Under the pieces are notes generated by a model, which had not been told where the DNA came from, did not search any database, and saw only the letters and a list, made by a program, of their open reading frames with translations. From positions 5,187,501 through 5,251,500 of the forward strand of contig NZ_CP030117.1 of assembly GCF_001039275.2 (NCBI RefSeq): 64,000 nt of DNA, given 5' to 3'. Every line of letters starts with the position of its first letter. Within the stretch, counting starts at the first letter, position 1. Origin of the DNA: Brevibacillus brevis (GTDB taxonomy: Bacteria > Bacillota > Bacilli > Brevibacillales > Brevibacillaceae). The position numbers were made by a program, and so were the translations under genes. Below, piece by piece: positions 1-8,291 of this stretch.

Positions 1-986
1 CGGCGAAAAGCCTGCACGATCGTCATGTTCTGGATCATTTCATTGATCGTTGTGTTCATATCACCGAGCTTCGCGCGAATCACCGCATAGTAGCGAGAAC
101 TGTACTTTTGATACACGTAGACTAGCAGTACGAGCACTGGCACAGTCAAAAAGCAGAAGAGAGCGAGCTCAGGCTGCAAGATGTAGAGCGCGATCAAGAT
201 TCCAATCAAATAAAGACCGTTTTGTACAAATGTGGCGAGTACACTTACATACAGCTCACGGATGGCTTCTGTATCATTGCTCACACGGGAGACGAGCGCC
301 CCTACTGGCGTTTTGTCAAAAAAGGCAACCGGGAGCTTTTGCAAATGGATAAACAGCTTCATCCGCATTTGCTGAATGATGCGCTGAGCGATCTTTTGCA
401 GCCACAAAATCTGGACGTAATTGAATCCAGCAGAGAGCAAGATCAGTGCTCCATAACCTACGGACAGCCAGACAATGGGCAGGACATCCCCCTGATACAT
501 CGCCTTGACTTCCTCTGCGGTCAGCCGAATGCCTGTAGAGGTCATCTTTTGACCTGATTGATCCTTCGTTGTTACCTCGAAGCGCTCCCTGCCGTTTTCT
601 GGCGCAATCGGAGTGAATTGCTTCTGCGTGTTTGGATTCACTTTGCCAGAAACCAAGTAATAGGTCGTGCCTTCTGTCAGCACGCTTACTTCCTTTTGCT
701 TGATACTGTCCAAAGCAAGACCCATCTTTGCTGCAACATCTTCACGAATATAGTTCGTACCGTTCAGTGAGGCGACTTGCTCCGCTGCTTGTGGTGGCAC
801 TTCGTCCAGTTGATACCAAGGCTTTTGGATCGCCAGGATGTGATTATCAATCATGACCTTGGCTAAAAAAGGACCTGCCAACTCTGCACTCGTTCCCAGC
901 AAGAGCAGAAACAACGCGCCTAGTATTTGCTTTTGAAATGGCCTGGCGTACTCGGTCAAACGCCCCCATACATTTTCTTTGCTCAT
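1..986 (-). CDS. bmrD: ABC exporter half-transporter, BmrD/YheH type (3' part outside window)
   Basis: N-terminal 328 residues of a type IV ABC exporter subunit; the nucleotide-binding domain lies beyond the window edge. The ATG at 986 follows a GGGGGAAGG ribosome site, 19 bases after the bmrC stop, so the two genes form one operon. A first membrane helix (about residues 18-38) is followed by a hydrophilic insertion of roughly 110 residues before the next helix. Such an extracellular domain is known for BmrD of the B. subtilis BmrCD multidrug exporter. The rest shows the usual helices and coupling regions, with FFDKTPVGAL near the second intracellular loop. The BmrD assignment rests on this insertion and on the neighbour; exported substrates cannot be read from sequence. 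Confidence 0.85.
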   Translation of the reverse strand, partial: MSKENVWGRLTEYARPFQKQILGALFLLLLGTSAELAGPFLAKVMIDNHILAIQKPWYQLDEVPPQAAEQVASLNGTNYIREDVAAKMGLALDSIKQKEVSVLTEGTTYYLVSGKVNPNTQKQFTPIAPENGRERFEVTTKDQSGQKMTSTGIRLTAEEVKAMYQGDVLPIVWLSVGYGALILLSAGFNYVQILWLQKIAQRIIQQMRMKLFIHLQKLPVAFFDKTPVGALVSRVSNDTEAIRELYVSVLATFVQNGLYLIGILIALYILQPELALFCFLTVPVLVLLVYVYQKYSSRYYAVIRAKLGDMNTTINEMIQNMTIVQAFR

Positions 987-1005
987 GAAACGCCTTCCCC
1001 CTCTC

Positions 1006-2748
1006 TCAACCAGCCACATCCTGTTCCATCTGCTGACGACGGTACTGCTCTGCATACCAGCCGTTGCGCTGCATCAGCTCGTCATGTGTCCCCCGTTCGA
1101 CGATCTGCCCCTCATCCAGTACGAGAATCAGTTGGGCATGCTGGACGGCAGACAGACGATGAGCGGTAATAATCGTCGTTTTATCCGCGCGTTCCTGTCT
1201 CAGATGACGAAGGATGCTCTCCTCAGTCCGGGCGTCCACAGCCGATAATGAATCATCGAGAATCAGGATTCCCGCATCCATCAAAAGAGCGCGTGCAATG
1301 GAAATGCGCTGTTTTTGCCCCCCGGAGAGGGTGACCCCCTTCTCTCCAACCATGGTTTGCAATCCATCTCTGAATTGCTCCAGATCTCTCTTCATCTCCG
1401 CAAGCTCCAACGCATGCATCACTTCCTCGGTCGTCGCTTGTGGTTTCCCGAATGCAACATTTTCGACAATCGTCCGTGAGAACAGCAGATGCTCCTGAGG
1501 CACGTAGCCGATTTTTTCCCGCAGCGTATCGAATGCGAGTCCTTCGATCGGGATGCCCCCGATAAACAAAGCTTGTTCCTTCATCTGATATTGATGCAAT
1601 AAGGCACGACATAGCGTCGACTTGCCGCTTCCTGTCCGTCCGACAATCCCAAGCGTCTCTCCTTCACCCAAACGAAACGAGATGTCGGTGAGTGCCGGCT
1701 TGTCAGTGCCCGGATACGTAAAAGAAAAATGGCGTGCTTCTACAGTATTGGCGATTTGGCTCGTGACCGGATTCGCTGCCTCCGTCACATCTGGCTGCTC
1801 CACCATTAGTTCTGTGAAACGCTTGTGGGAAGCACCACCGCGTTGCAACACATTGACAAGCCAACCAAAGGCGAACATCGGCCAAATTAAAAGACCCAAG
1901 TATAAATTGAACGCAACCAAATCCCCTAAGGAGATGGCGCTGGTGAACACCAAATACGTCCCATAGCCCAGCCCGATCAAAAAGCTGAAGCCAATAATAA
2001 TCGCGATCGTCGGCTCGAACAGGGCGTCGATCCGCGAAACGCTCACATTTCGCTCCAACGTTTTTTCACTGACCCGGCGATACGCCTCGATATCGGCCTT
2101 TTCCTGTACAAACGCTCTCAATACCCGAACGCCTGACACAGATTGTTGGACATGATCATTCATCTCTCCGAATGCTTCCTGCGCCAAGTAAAAGCGCTCA
2201 TGCAGCAACCTTCCATAGTACGCCGTTGACCAAGCCAAAAACGGCATCGGGATCAGTGCCGCCAGCGTCAGCTTCCAATCAATCGCGGTCACCATGACGC
2301 CCAGCGTTAACACGGTCATGAACAGCGCATCGACAAGCGTAAGCACCCCTGTACTGGCCGTTTGTTCAATGGCAGGAATGTCGTTGGTAGCGACGGCCAT
2401 CAGATCGCCACTGCGTTTGCGATGAAAAAACGACGGAGTCATTCTCGTCAAATGGGCAAACAGTCGCTCACGCAACGTCCTCTCCAGTATCAAAGCTCCT
2501 CCATTTAACAAATACCGCCAGAGAAACCGCAATCCATACAAGCTAACACCCAAAATGAGCAAGATGACCACTGTTTGCGTCAAGTCAGCGTCCGTCAGGG
2601 AACTGTTGCGAATCGAATCCACCGTGTCGCCAATTAATTTCGGCGGCCAAAGCATGAGCACATCGATAATAAACAACACAGAGATCCCAATGACGTACCG
2701 TTTCCAATAGGCACGAAAAAACCAAGATAATTGCCGAAGTGTCTGCAT
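1006..2748 (-). CDS. bmrC: ABC exporter half-transporter, BmrC/YheI type
   Basis: A 580-residue ABC exporter subunit: a six-helix membrane domain (about residues 15-310), then a nucleotide-binding domain with Walker A GRTGSGKST, signature LSGGQKQR, Walker B ILILDD and H-loop TAHR. The residue after Walker B is Asp instead of the catalytic Glu, as in the degenerate site of heterodimeric exporters such as BmrC. It is expected to pair with the adjacent bmrD product and pump drugs or peptides outward. I prefer the ATG at 2748 (AGAGGTG seven bases upstream) over the in-frame GTG at 2757. Expression probably depends on reading through the terminator at 2788-2818. Confidence 0.9.
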   Translation of the reverse strand: MQTLRQLSWFFRAYWKRYVIGISVLFIIDVLMLWPPKLIGDTVDSIRNSSLTDADLTQTVVILLILGVSLYGLRFLWRYLLNGGALILERTLRERLFAHLTRMTPSFFHRKRSGDLMAVATNDIPAIEQTASTGVLTLVDALFMTVLTLGVMVTAIDWKLTLAALIPMPFLAWSTAYYGRLLHERFYLAQEAFGEMNDHVQQSVSGVRVLRAFVQEKADIEAYRRVSEKTLERNVSVSRIDALFEPTIAIIIGFSFLIGLGYGTYLVFTSAISLGDLVAFNLYLGLLIWPMFAFGWLVNVLQRGGASHKRFTELMVEQPDVTEAANPVTSQIANTVEARHFSFTYPGTDKPALTDISFRLGEGETLGIVGRTGSGKSTLCRALLHQYQMKEQALFIGGIPIEGLAFDTLREKIGYVPQEHLLFSRTIVENVAFGKPQATTEEVMHALELAEMKRDLEQFRDGLQTMVGEKGVTLSGGQKQRISIARALLMDAGILILDDSLSAVDARTEESILRHLRQERADKTTIITAHRLSAVQHAQLILVLDEGQIVERGTHDELMQRNGWYAEQYRRQQMEQDVAG

Positions 2749-2787
2749 ATAAATCACCTCTATTTATTCAAACCTAACAGCACGACT

Positions 2788-2818
2788 AAAAAAGGGCTTG
2801 CGAATCACACGCAGCCCT
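2788..2818 (-). terminator. Intrinsic terminator/attenuator in the bmrC leader
   Basis: On the minus strand an AGGGCTGCG arm pairs with CGCAAGCCCT (one bulge), followed by six T. It lies downstream of the GNAT gene but also between the predicted bmrC promoter and bmrC, so bmrCD transcripts from that promoter must read through it. Confidence 0.8.
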
Positions 2819-2835
2819 CTTGATCTGTCTTCACC

Positions 2836-2864
2836 ATCGTAATTTACAGAATTTTCATTGTCAA
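2836..2864 (-). promoter_or_regulatory. Sigma-A-type promoter for bmrCD
   Basis: On the minus strand a perfect TTGACA (2859-2864) is followed after 17 bases by TACGAT (2836-2841). The predicted start near 2829 gives a leader of about 80 bases containing the terminator at 2788-2818. Confidence 0.65.
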
Positions 2865-2883
2865 TCGAAGCATACAGTTCGAT

Positions 2884-3459
2884 CTAAGATTTTTTATCGG
2901 TTTTCCAGTCGAGCCATTCTTCTTTTAGCAGGCTGTAAGTGGCATGATCCACGTAATGATCGTAAAGGAATTCATTCCGGCGTAGTATCCCTTCCAGTTG
3001 AAACCCTAATCGTTCGGGGATCGATCTGCTCTTGAAGTTTTCCGTAGCAGCCTGAATCGTTACTTTTTCCAAATCCCACGACCCGAAGATCAATACGTCC
3101 AAGTAGGTCGCCACTGCTTCTGTCATCAGGCCCTTGCCCTGAAATTGCGCACCCAGCCAATAGCCAATGGACGTCTTTTTGTTAATCCAATCCACCGTAT
3201 GTACACCGACTGTACCAGCCAGACGTCCTTGGTACCAAATACCGTAGTTGATGCCGCGATTATCGTTGTACTGGTTGATCGTCGCTTGGATGAATTGGCG
3301 CGAATCCTCTACCTTCTTCGTATAATTCAGCCACGGCAGCCATTCCATAAGATTCTCCCGGTTCGAATCCGTAAGCAAAAATAACTCCTCAGCATCAGCT
3401 AATTCTAATTGTTTCAAGTACGTATCTTCATTGATGGCTATCCGTTGAATCGGTTGCAT
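2884..3459 (-). CDS. GNAT N-acetyltransferase, RimL/YdaF type
   Basis: A 191-residue single-domain GNAT protein. The acetyl-CoA binding segment reads LGAQFQGKGLMTEA (about residues 102-115). It is preceded by the strand with SIGYW and followed by NFKSRSIPERLGF, the Asn/Arg-rich helix typical of RimJ/RimL-type ribosomal-protein acetyltransferases and of B. subtilis YdaF. The ATG at 3459 has a GGGGAG ribosome site. It probably acetylates an alpha-amino group or a small molecule; the substrate is unknown. It stands alone, with bmrC downstream under its own promoter. Confidence 0.85.
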   Translation of the reverse strand: MQPIQRIAINEDTYLKQLELADAEELFLLTDSNRENLMEWLPWLNYTKKVEDSRQFIQATINQYNDNRGINYGIWYQGRLAGTVGVHTVDWINKKTSIGYWLGAQFQGKGLMTEAVATYLDVLIFGSWDLEKVTIQAATENFKSRSIPERLGFQLEGILRRNEFLYDHYVDHATYSLLKEEWLDWKTDKKS

Positions 3460-3508
3460 ACGAATCTCCCCTTTTCTTGGCTATTTTACTGGAAAACACC
3501 AAAATGAG

Positions 3509-3544
3509 CAAAAAGCGCCCGCCAGTAACAACAGGGCGAACGCT
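3509..3544 (-). terminator. Terminator of the mtnK-mtnA operon
   Basis: Minus-strand stem AGCG(tt)CGCC pairing with GGCG(gg)CGCT, followed by TTTTTG, just downstream of the mtnA stop. Confidence 0.75.
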
Positions 3545-3557
3545 TAAAATAGTTCTG

Positions 3558-4598
3558 TTATTTTTTGCTATTGCCGATCTCTTCTGGCTTGAAAATGCCT
3601 GTCTCCGTAACGATTGCTGTAATGTACTTCGCAGGCGTTACATCGAACGCAGGATTGTACACCTTGATATCGTCTGGAGCTACCTGTTTGCCCAAGCCAT
3701 GGGTAATTTCCTCGGCTGGACGCTCTTCAATCGGAATATCTGCGCCTGTCGGTGTCTCCAGATCAACAGAGGACAAGGGAGCGGCCACGTAAAAAGGAAT
3801 GCCGTGAGCTTTTGCCAATACCGCTACCCCATACGTACCGATCTTGTTGGCGACATCGCCATTCGCTGCTACGCGGTCTGTACCCACAATGACAGCCTCT
3901 ACTTTCCCTTGGGACATTACCATCGCGGCCATGTTGTCGCAGATCAGCGTCACATCAATCCCTGCCTGCTGCAATTCAAATGCAGTAAGTCGAGCGCCTT
4001 GCAGGACAGGACGGGTTTCGTCCGCGTACACCTTCAGGTTCCAGCCGCGTTCCTTTGCCAAATAAAAGGGAGCGGTAGCCGTACCGTACGCTGCTGTAGC
4101 CAATGCCCCTGGATTACAGTGCGTGAGAATTCCCATACCGTCATGCAACAGTGTGAGCAGATGTTCTCCGATGGTCCGGCATACTTCAGCGTCTTCCTTT
4201 TGAATCGCCAGTGCTTCATCAAGCACTGCCGCCTTTAACTTGGCAATCGACGCTCCGCTTTCTTTTTCAACACGAGCTTTGATGCGATCCAATGCCCAGA
4301 ACAGATTCACGGCTGTCGGACGGGAAGAGCCCAGGTAGTCTGCCTGCTGGTTCAGTTCCTGCCAAAACTCGTCGTAGTTACTCGCTTCACTGCCACGAAT
4401 CCCAAGGTAGAGTCCGTAAGCCGCCGCCATGCCAATCGCTGGTGCGCCACGCACCTCCAAACGACGGATAGAACCCCATACTTGCTCGGAGGTAGTCAAG
4501 TTCAAATAGATCGTTTCTACTGGCAGACGCGTCTGGTCAAGCAAGACCAATGCGTCATTCTCCCACTTAACAGGTGCCAATTGGGTGCTGGTTGTCAT
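3558..4598 (-). CDS. mtnA: Methylthioribose-1-phosphate isomerase
   Basis: A 346-residue protein of the eIF2B alpha/beta/delta-like fold that converts 5-methylthioribose-1-phosphate to 5-methylthioribulose-1-phosphate in methionine salvage. Visible hallmarks are [13 protein letters not shown] (about residue 50), the catalytic Cys in [10 protein letters not shown] (Cys161) and the catalytic Asp in [10 protein letters not shown] (Asp241). The ATG at 4598 has an AGGAGG nine bases upstream and overlaps the mtnK stop as ATGA, so translation is probably coupled. The reading frame stays open upstream inside mtnK, but that extension is not part of the gene. Confidence 0.96.
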   Translation of the reverse strand: MTTSTQLAPVKWENDALVLLDQTRLPVETIYLNLTTSEQVWGSIRRLEVRGAPAIGMAAAYGLYLGIRGSEASNYDEFWQELNQQADYLGSSRPTAVNLFWALDRIKARVEKESGASIAKLKAAVLDEALAIQKEDAEVCRTIGEHLLTLLHDGMGILTHCNPGALATAAYGTATAPFYLAKERGWNLKVYADETRPVLQGARLTAFELQQAGIDVTLICDNMAAMVMSQGKVEAVIVGTDRVAANGDVANKIGTYGVAVLAKAHGIPFYVAAPLSSVDLETPTGADIPIEERPAEEITHGLGKQVAPDDIKVYNPAFDVTPAKYITAIVTETGIFKPEEIGNSKK

Positions 4599-5824
4599 AC
4601 TGTCGTTGCCTCCTGATAGTAACGTTCGGTCACAGTGCGTACGATGTCCGTGATATCTGTCGATTCGTCTATGCTGCCGCGACCGAGAATCAGCGCTTCT
4701 CCAATCGAGAGAGCCAGACGCTCTGCTTCTGCGCGAGTCTGGTCGTCTTCGATGGCATTCAGGTCCGCTACGCCTGCCAAGCCGATGACACGGCGCAAGA
4801 TTTTGCATCCGGCATAGCCTGCTGTATCCTGAATCAGGCGCTTCACGTAGCTTTGCCAAAGTCCCTCGACATGGGCACTGCGCTCTTTGGCGTGCTTGTG
4901 CCAGAGCTGAACGAATTGCGAAACGAATTCATTCCAGACATCCTCGACCGTTTCCAGTAAGTATTCGCGGTACGCTTCCCGTTCTCCTTGATCTTTTTGC
5001 AAACCGTGCTGTCCTGCGTAGTTGAGCAACAGATTGGCAATGACCGCCCCGATATCAAAACCGATTGGACCGTAGTAAGCGAATTCTGGATCTATTGCCT
5101 TCAGGCTGTTTTCCGTGATGAAAATACTTCCGGTATGCAAGTCACCATGCAGCAGCGCTTCTGCGCGCGTAAGGAAATCGTATTTCAGCTTGGCGATTTC
5201 CAGCTTCAGCGGCCTGTTGTTCCAGATCACCTCGACTTCCCGGCGAATCAACGGATTGAAGTCGTTGGTAGGCGCATTTTCATACGGATCAGTAAAAACG
5301 AGGTCTTCTGTGATTTTGCATAATTCTGGATTTATGAATGTTCCGACTAGCGCTTTTTTATCGTACGGATGCGCGCCCAGATCGGATGTAAAGAACAAGG
5401 TTTGCGCGAGAAAACGACCAATTTGCTTCGCAAATAGCGGGTACCGCTTTCCTTCGATCAGACCTTTGCGCATGATGATGTGGTCCCCGACGTTTTCCAT
5501 GACAGTCAACGCAAGCTCCCCGTCGAAATGATACACCTGCGGCACCAAGTCTGGAACGTATTTGTGCTGAATGCGGAGTGCCTCGCTCTCGATACGAGCC
5601 CGATCAATCGTAAGCGGCCAAGATTCTCCCACGACGCGGGCAAAAGGCAGTGCTTGCTTAACAATGACGCTCTTACCAGTTGATGGCTCTTGAATGTCAA
5701 AAACCAGATTGAGGTTGCCATCCCCGATTTCTCGGCTGGTCAGCTCTGCTCCTTCGCTAAAAAGACCCGGTATTCCTTTTACGTACTCCACTGCTTCCTG
5801 TTCAGTCAATGCGCGATATGCCAT
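4595..5824 (-). CDS. mtnK: S-methyl-5-thioribose kinase
   Basis: A 409-residue kinase of the aminoglycoside-phosphotransferase/choline kinase fold. It phosphorylates 5-methylthioribose at C1, the step before MtnA. The Brenner-type catalytic loop HGDLHTGS and the metal-binding segment [11 protein letters not shown] are present, and length and N-terminus match the MtnK family. It is the first gene of mtnK-mtnA and sits behind a SAM riboswitch (5894-6169), so it should be made when S-adenosylmethionine is low. Confidence 0.96.
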   Translation of the reverse strand: MAYRALTEQEAVEYVKGIPGLFSEGAELTSREIGDGNLNLVFDIQEPSTGKSVIVKQALPFARVVGESWPLTIDRARIESEALRIQHKYVPDLVPQVYHFDGELALTVMENVGDHIIMRKGLIEGKRYPLFAKQIGRFLAQTLFFTSDLGAHPYDKKALVGTFINPELCKITEDLVFTDPYENAPTNDFNPLIRREVEVIWNNRPLKLEIAKLKYDFLTRAEALLHGDLHTGSIFITENSLKAIDPEFAYYGPIGFDIGAVIANLLLNYAGQHGLQKDQGEREAYREYLLETVEDVWNEFVSQFVQLWHKHAKERSAHVEGLWQSYVKRLIQDTAGYAGCKILRRVIGLAGVADLNAIEDDQTRAEAERLALSIGEALILGRGSIDESTDITDIVRTVTERYYQEATTV

Positions 5825-5893
5825 GATTCCAAAACTCCCCTCTACGTATTTTCCCTCTATCTCTACTTGTTTTGTTTGTGTCCCTGGAGCAAT

Positions 5894-5925
5894 AAAAAGA
5901 CCTCTTTTCCCGAAGAAAAGAGGTC
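5894..5925 (-). terminator. Riboswitch-controlled terminator before mtnK
   Basis: Minus-strand perfect stem GACCTCTTTTC/GAAAAGAGGTC with a CGG-type loop, then TTTTTAT. This is the expression platform of the SAM riboswitch. Confidence 0.9.
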
Positions 5926-5959
5926 GCTGTCGTCACGTGTAAGAACCGTGTTGATGTCC

Positions 5960-6106
5960 CCCTTATCTTCCAGACCACTTTTGTTTCTGCAGGAATTAGC
6001 ACCGTGCATGTCGCCTGTCAATCAGTCGCTTCCTCGCGTCTGAATGGCGTCATGTCGGTTGCCGGGTATCATCGGGCCAGTCCCTCCACCTTCTCTGGAT
6101 AAGGTA
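5960..6106 (-). promoter_or_regulatory. SAM-I (S-box) riboswitch aptamer upstream of mtnKA
   Basis: The minus strand carries the S-box signature elements in order: P1 5' arm CTTATCCAGAG, GGTGGAGGGACTGGCCC, GATGATACCCGGCAACC, GGTGCTAATTCC, then the P1 3' arm GATAAG. SAM binding should favour the terminator at 5894-5925 and shut off mtnKA. Confidence 0.95.
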
Positions 6107-6139
6107 TCCAAAACGTATTCGGTTTTTGATTTAGTTTGA

Positions 6140-6169
6140 ATCATACAACCAACGCTTCCACGATGTCAA
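6140..6169 (-). promoter_or_regulatory. Sigma-A promoter of the mtnKA S-box transcript
   Basis: Minus-strand TTGACA (6164-6169), an 18-base spacer, and TATGAT (6140-6145), about 35 bases upstream of the aptamer. Confidence 0.8.
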
Positions 6170-6201
6170 CACCCTTTTGTGCAAAAATTCGCACCTTGTT
6201 A

Positions 6202-7380
6202 CTAGTAAGTGTAATGTGCTCCCGATGCCGCAGGCTGCTCCCAATTCCACCAGTCTACCTTGCCTAGAAGCGCTGCTGTTATCGACTTTTCGGCCTTGAG
6301 CTTTAACAGTTCTTTCGTAGGTCCGGTTAGGACAGCGCCGTAGATACGAACTCCGTTTTGCTGCATGTAGTTGTATCGTTCTGTAATTTGCGGATCGCTA
6401 CGAAATAACAAGGATCTGCCGATATCGCGAGTCAAACCTTCTTGCTCGGACAAGTACTTCATTTCGTTCAGATAAGTCGCCATCCGCCTATCCCCTTCCC
6501 CGTTTACAAGAATAGGTCCACCATAATCCAGCTCCCGTTCTGCAAAACCCCATACTTTTCCGGGACCTACCATCAACTGTCCCTCTTCACTCTCTTTGGT
6601 CTCGACCCCTGTGTCTACTGCAAACCAAACCGTATCTTGTCCCGAAGAGGCAACATGGCGGGAAACCAGTTCATAGTACTCCTCGTACGTCAGGAAGTGA
6701 TCGAAGGAAATCGCAAGCTGTGAAACCGTTCCCTCGGGCAGCTTCTCCATCGTTGTCCAGGCAGGTGAAGTGCGAAAGTCCGTATTCTCCATTGCCCCCT
6801 CTGTCGGATAACGGAAATACAGCTTCTGTTCCCTGACCCCATTCGGCCATTTCGGCCCAGCGTTTACGTTCCACAGCACATTTGTGCTTTCAAAGCGGCC
6901 AGCGTTCTTTTCTTCCGCTCCAACCCTTTCACGCAACTCCATGCTGATATTGCCGTAAAACAATCCCACCTGCGAGCCACTACCGCCTACACTAACACCT
7001 GGTTGAGTAAAATTGACCATCGACTTCGCAACGCGAAACAGATCTTCATGCATCAGAGACCCAACCCAGCCATTCAGAATCAGCAACACAACTCCGGCCA
7101 AAAAGGGAAGCCCTATGGTGAATCCAGCGTTGGACAACCGATTTTTCCATTTCCCCCGGCGAACAATGGCACGCTGTTTTTCAGCGGACAGTGTTTCAGG
7201 CTGTTTTGTTTTCACGTTGTCCTCTCTCGTTTCTTCCCCCAACAAAAGCCTCTCCAATCGCTGTGCGTATTCCTCGTCAGCGGCTATTTCGTCCTCGAAT
7301 TGTTTTGAATCTTCTTCCGCCATTTCCCCACGCAAATAAGCAAGCAGCCTCTGCTCGCGTTTATTCTCATCTGTGTTCAT
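6202..7380 (-). CDS. Anti-sigma factor, YhdL-type (sigma-regulator N and C domains)
   Basis: A 392-residue single-pass membrane protein. A short acidic cytoplasmic N-terminus (about 1-75; LLAYLRGEMAEEDSKQFEDE) resembles a zinc-free anti-sigma domain. One helix follows (about 90-110) and then a large outside domain. Its C-terminal segment TGPTKELLKLK...WNW is very like the end of B. subtilis YhdL, the membrane anti-sigma factor of SigM. The ATG at 7380 overlaps the sigma stop (TGATG) and has GGAGGGAGG upstream; an in-frame GTG exists at 7401. It most likely holds the co-transcribed sigma factor until envelope stress. No terminator was seen before the mtnK promoter. Confidence 0.8.
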   Translation of the reverse strand: MNTDENKREQRLLAYLRGEMAEEDSKQFEDEIAADEEYAQRLERLLLGEETREDNVKTKQPETLSAEKQRAIVRRGKWKNRLSNAGFTIGLPFLAGVVLLILNGWVGSLMHEDLFRVAKSMVNFTQPGVSVGGSGSQVGLFYGNISMELRERVGAEEKNAGRFESTNVLWNVNAGPKWPNGVREQKLYFRYPTEGAMENTDFRTSPAWTTMEKLPEGTVSQLAISFDHFLTYEEYYELVSRHVASSGQDTVWFAVDTGVETKESEEGQLMVGPGKVWGFAERELDYGGPILVNGEGDRRMATYLNEMKYLSEQEGLTRDIGRSLLFRSDPQITERYNYMQQNGVRIYGAVLTGPTKELLKLKAEKSITAALLGKVDWWNWEQPAASGAHYTY

Positions 7381-7856
7381 CACCGGCTTTCCTCCCTCCA
7401 CAACTGCCGCATCTTTTGTCGTCCCCGAAACAAGGAACGCTTGACGTCTGCCAGCTCGATTCCGAGTACCTCTGCCATTTCCGCGTAGGAAAACTGCATG
7501 GCAGACAACAAAATGACCTGTCTCTGCTTTTCCGGAAGTTGCTCCAAATAGTCATGGGCCACTTCCCACAGCTCCTTGTTCACGACATGCTCTGCCGGAT
7601 CAACCACCGAATGATCACGTCGCTCTGGCAAGGCTTCCACAAACGCAAATCGTTGTTTCGTCTTCTTGCGATAACCGTCCACGAAAGCGTGATAGGCCAC
7701 CTTGAACAGCCAGGGCCGTACTTTTTCCCCACGGTAGTCATCCAAGGAAGAGAAGGCGCGACAAAAGGTTTCCTGTGTCAGATCCTCTGCCAGTCTCTCA
7801 TCTCGTGTCAGCCGGAAAAGATAGCGGTAAATATCGTTTACATGTAGCTGGTACAC
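7380..7856 (-). CDS. sigM: ECF RNA polymerase sigma factor, SigM-like
   Basis: A 158-residue group IV sigma factor with region 2 (about residues 5-65; LAEDLTQETFCRAF, WLFKVAYHAFVDGYR) and region 4 (about 100-150; LPEKQRQVILL, SYAEMAEVLGI). It resembles SigM more than other Bacillus ECF factors, and its partner resembles the SigM anti-sigma YhdL. The GTG used here (7856) is doubtful: GGAGG is only two bases away, and frame-open upstream codons (GLED before VYQLHVNDIY) also match SigM, yet no ATG, GTG or TTG lies in frame above. The start is therefore unresolved. An ECF-type promoter at 7905-7931 suggests autoregulation. Confidence 0.85.
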   Translation of the reverse strand: MYQLHVNDIYRYLFRLTRDERLAEDLTQETFCRAFSSLDDYRGEKVRPWLFKVAYHAFVDGYRKKTKQRFAFVEALPERRDHSVVDPAEHVVNKELWEVAHDYLEQLPEKQRQVILLSAMQFSYAEMAEVLGIELADVKRSLFRGRQKMRQLWREESR

Positions 7857-7904
7857 ATCCTCCAGACCTACTTTCCCAAGCCGTTCACACCCCTTCCTCC
7901 CTTA

Positions 7905-7931
7905 CCACGAAAGAATTGCCAAAAAGTTTCA
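7905..7931 (-). promoter_or_regulatory. ECF-type promoter of the sigM-like operon
   Basis: Minus-strand TGAAAC (7926-7931) followed after 16 bases by CGTGG (7905-7909), the classic ECF layout. It lies about 50 bases before the sigma gene. Confidence 0.65.
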
Positions 7932-7984
7932 CCTTCGTCTTATTTTTCTAATAATCCACTGCACATTCTCTGCAAAAACAAAGA

Positions 7985-8013
7985 TTGACTCCTGACAATG
8001 AACGTCATATCAT
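7985..8013 (+). promoter_or_regulatory. Sigma-A promoter of the mtnWXBD S-box transcript
   Basis: TTGACT (7985-7990), a 17-base spacer, and TATCAT (8008-8013), just upstream of the aptamer. Confidence 0.75.
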
Positions 8014-8028
8014 GGGGGAAACGAATAA

Positions 8029-8155
8029 CTCTTATCGCGAGCTGGCTGAGGGACTGGCCCTATGATGCCCGGCAACCGGCGCTATACCATGAATCGTACG
8101 CTGATGATGCGTACCTTGGATAGCGAAACGGTGCTAATTCCAACGGATAAGAGTC
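8029..8155 (+). promoter_or_regulatory. SAM-I (S-box) riboswitch aptamer upstream of mtnWXBD
   Basis: S-box elements in order: CTCTTATCGCGAGC, GCTGAGGGACTGGCCC, TATGATGCCCGGCAACC, GGTGCTAATTCC and the closing GGATAAGAG. A terminator follows at 8235-8264, with GAGATGAG-type alternative pairing segments between. Confidence 0.95.
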
Positions 8156-8234
8156 GAGATCGAGCTTTTTTTGGCTCATCTCGGCTACTGACCCGAGAGA
8201 TGAGAGGAGACGAGACGCTTTCCTAGTCGACAAC

Positions 8235-8264
8235 CGCCTCCCCGCTCAATGGGGGGGCTTTTTT
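8235..8264 (+). terminator. Riboswitch-controlled terminator before mtnW
   Basis: GCCTCCCC pairs with GGGGGGGC across a 7-base loop, followed by six T; it lies 28 bases before the mtnW start. Confidence 0.85.
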
Positions 8265-8291
8265 AATTTATCAAGGAGGATTAGACGTACC

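Noticed and set aside
2800-2840. Leader peptide MVKTDQEGCV overlapping the bmrC attenuator
   Set aside because: Its start codon overlaps the predicted -10 element, so it would not be in the transcript, and it has no ribosome site.
3477-4238. 253-residue plus-strand ORF
   Set aside because: It is antisense to mtnA and starts inside an intergenic terminator; composition is unlike a real protein.
4599-4859. In-frame extension of mtnA that would give a 433-residue protein
   Set aside because: It lies wholly inside mtnK in another frame; the ATG at 4598 has an AGGAGG and an ATGA overlap, and the trimmed length matches MtnA.
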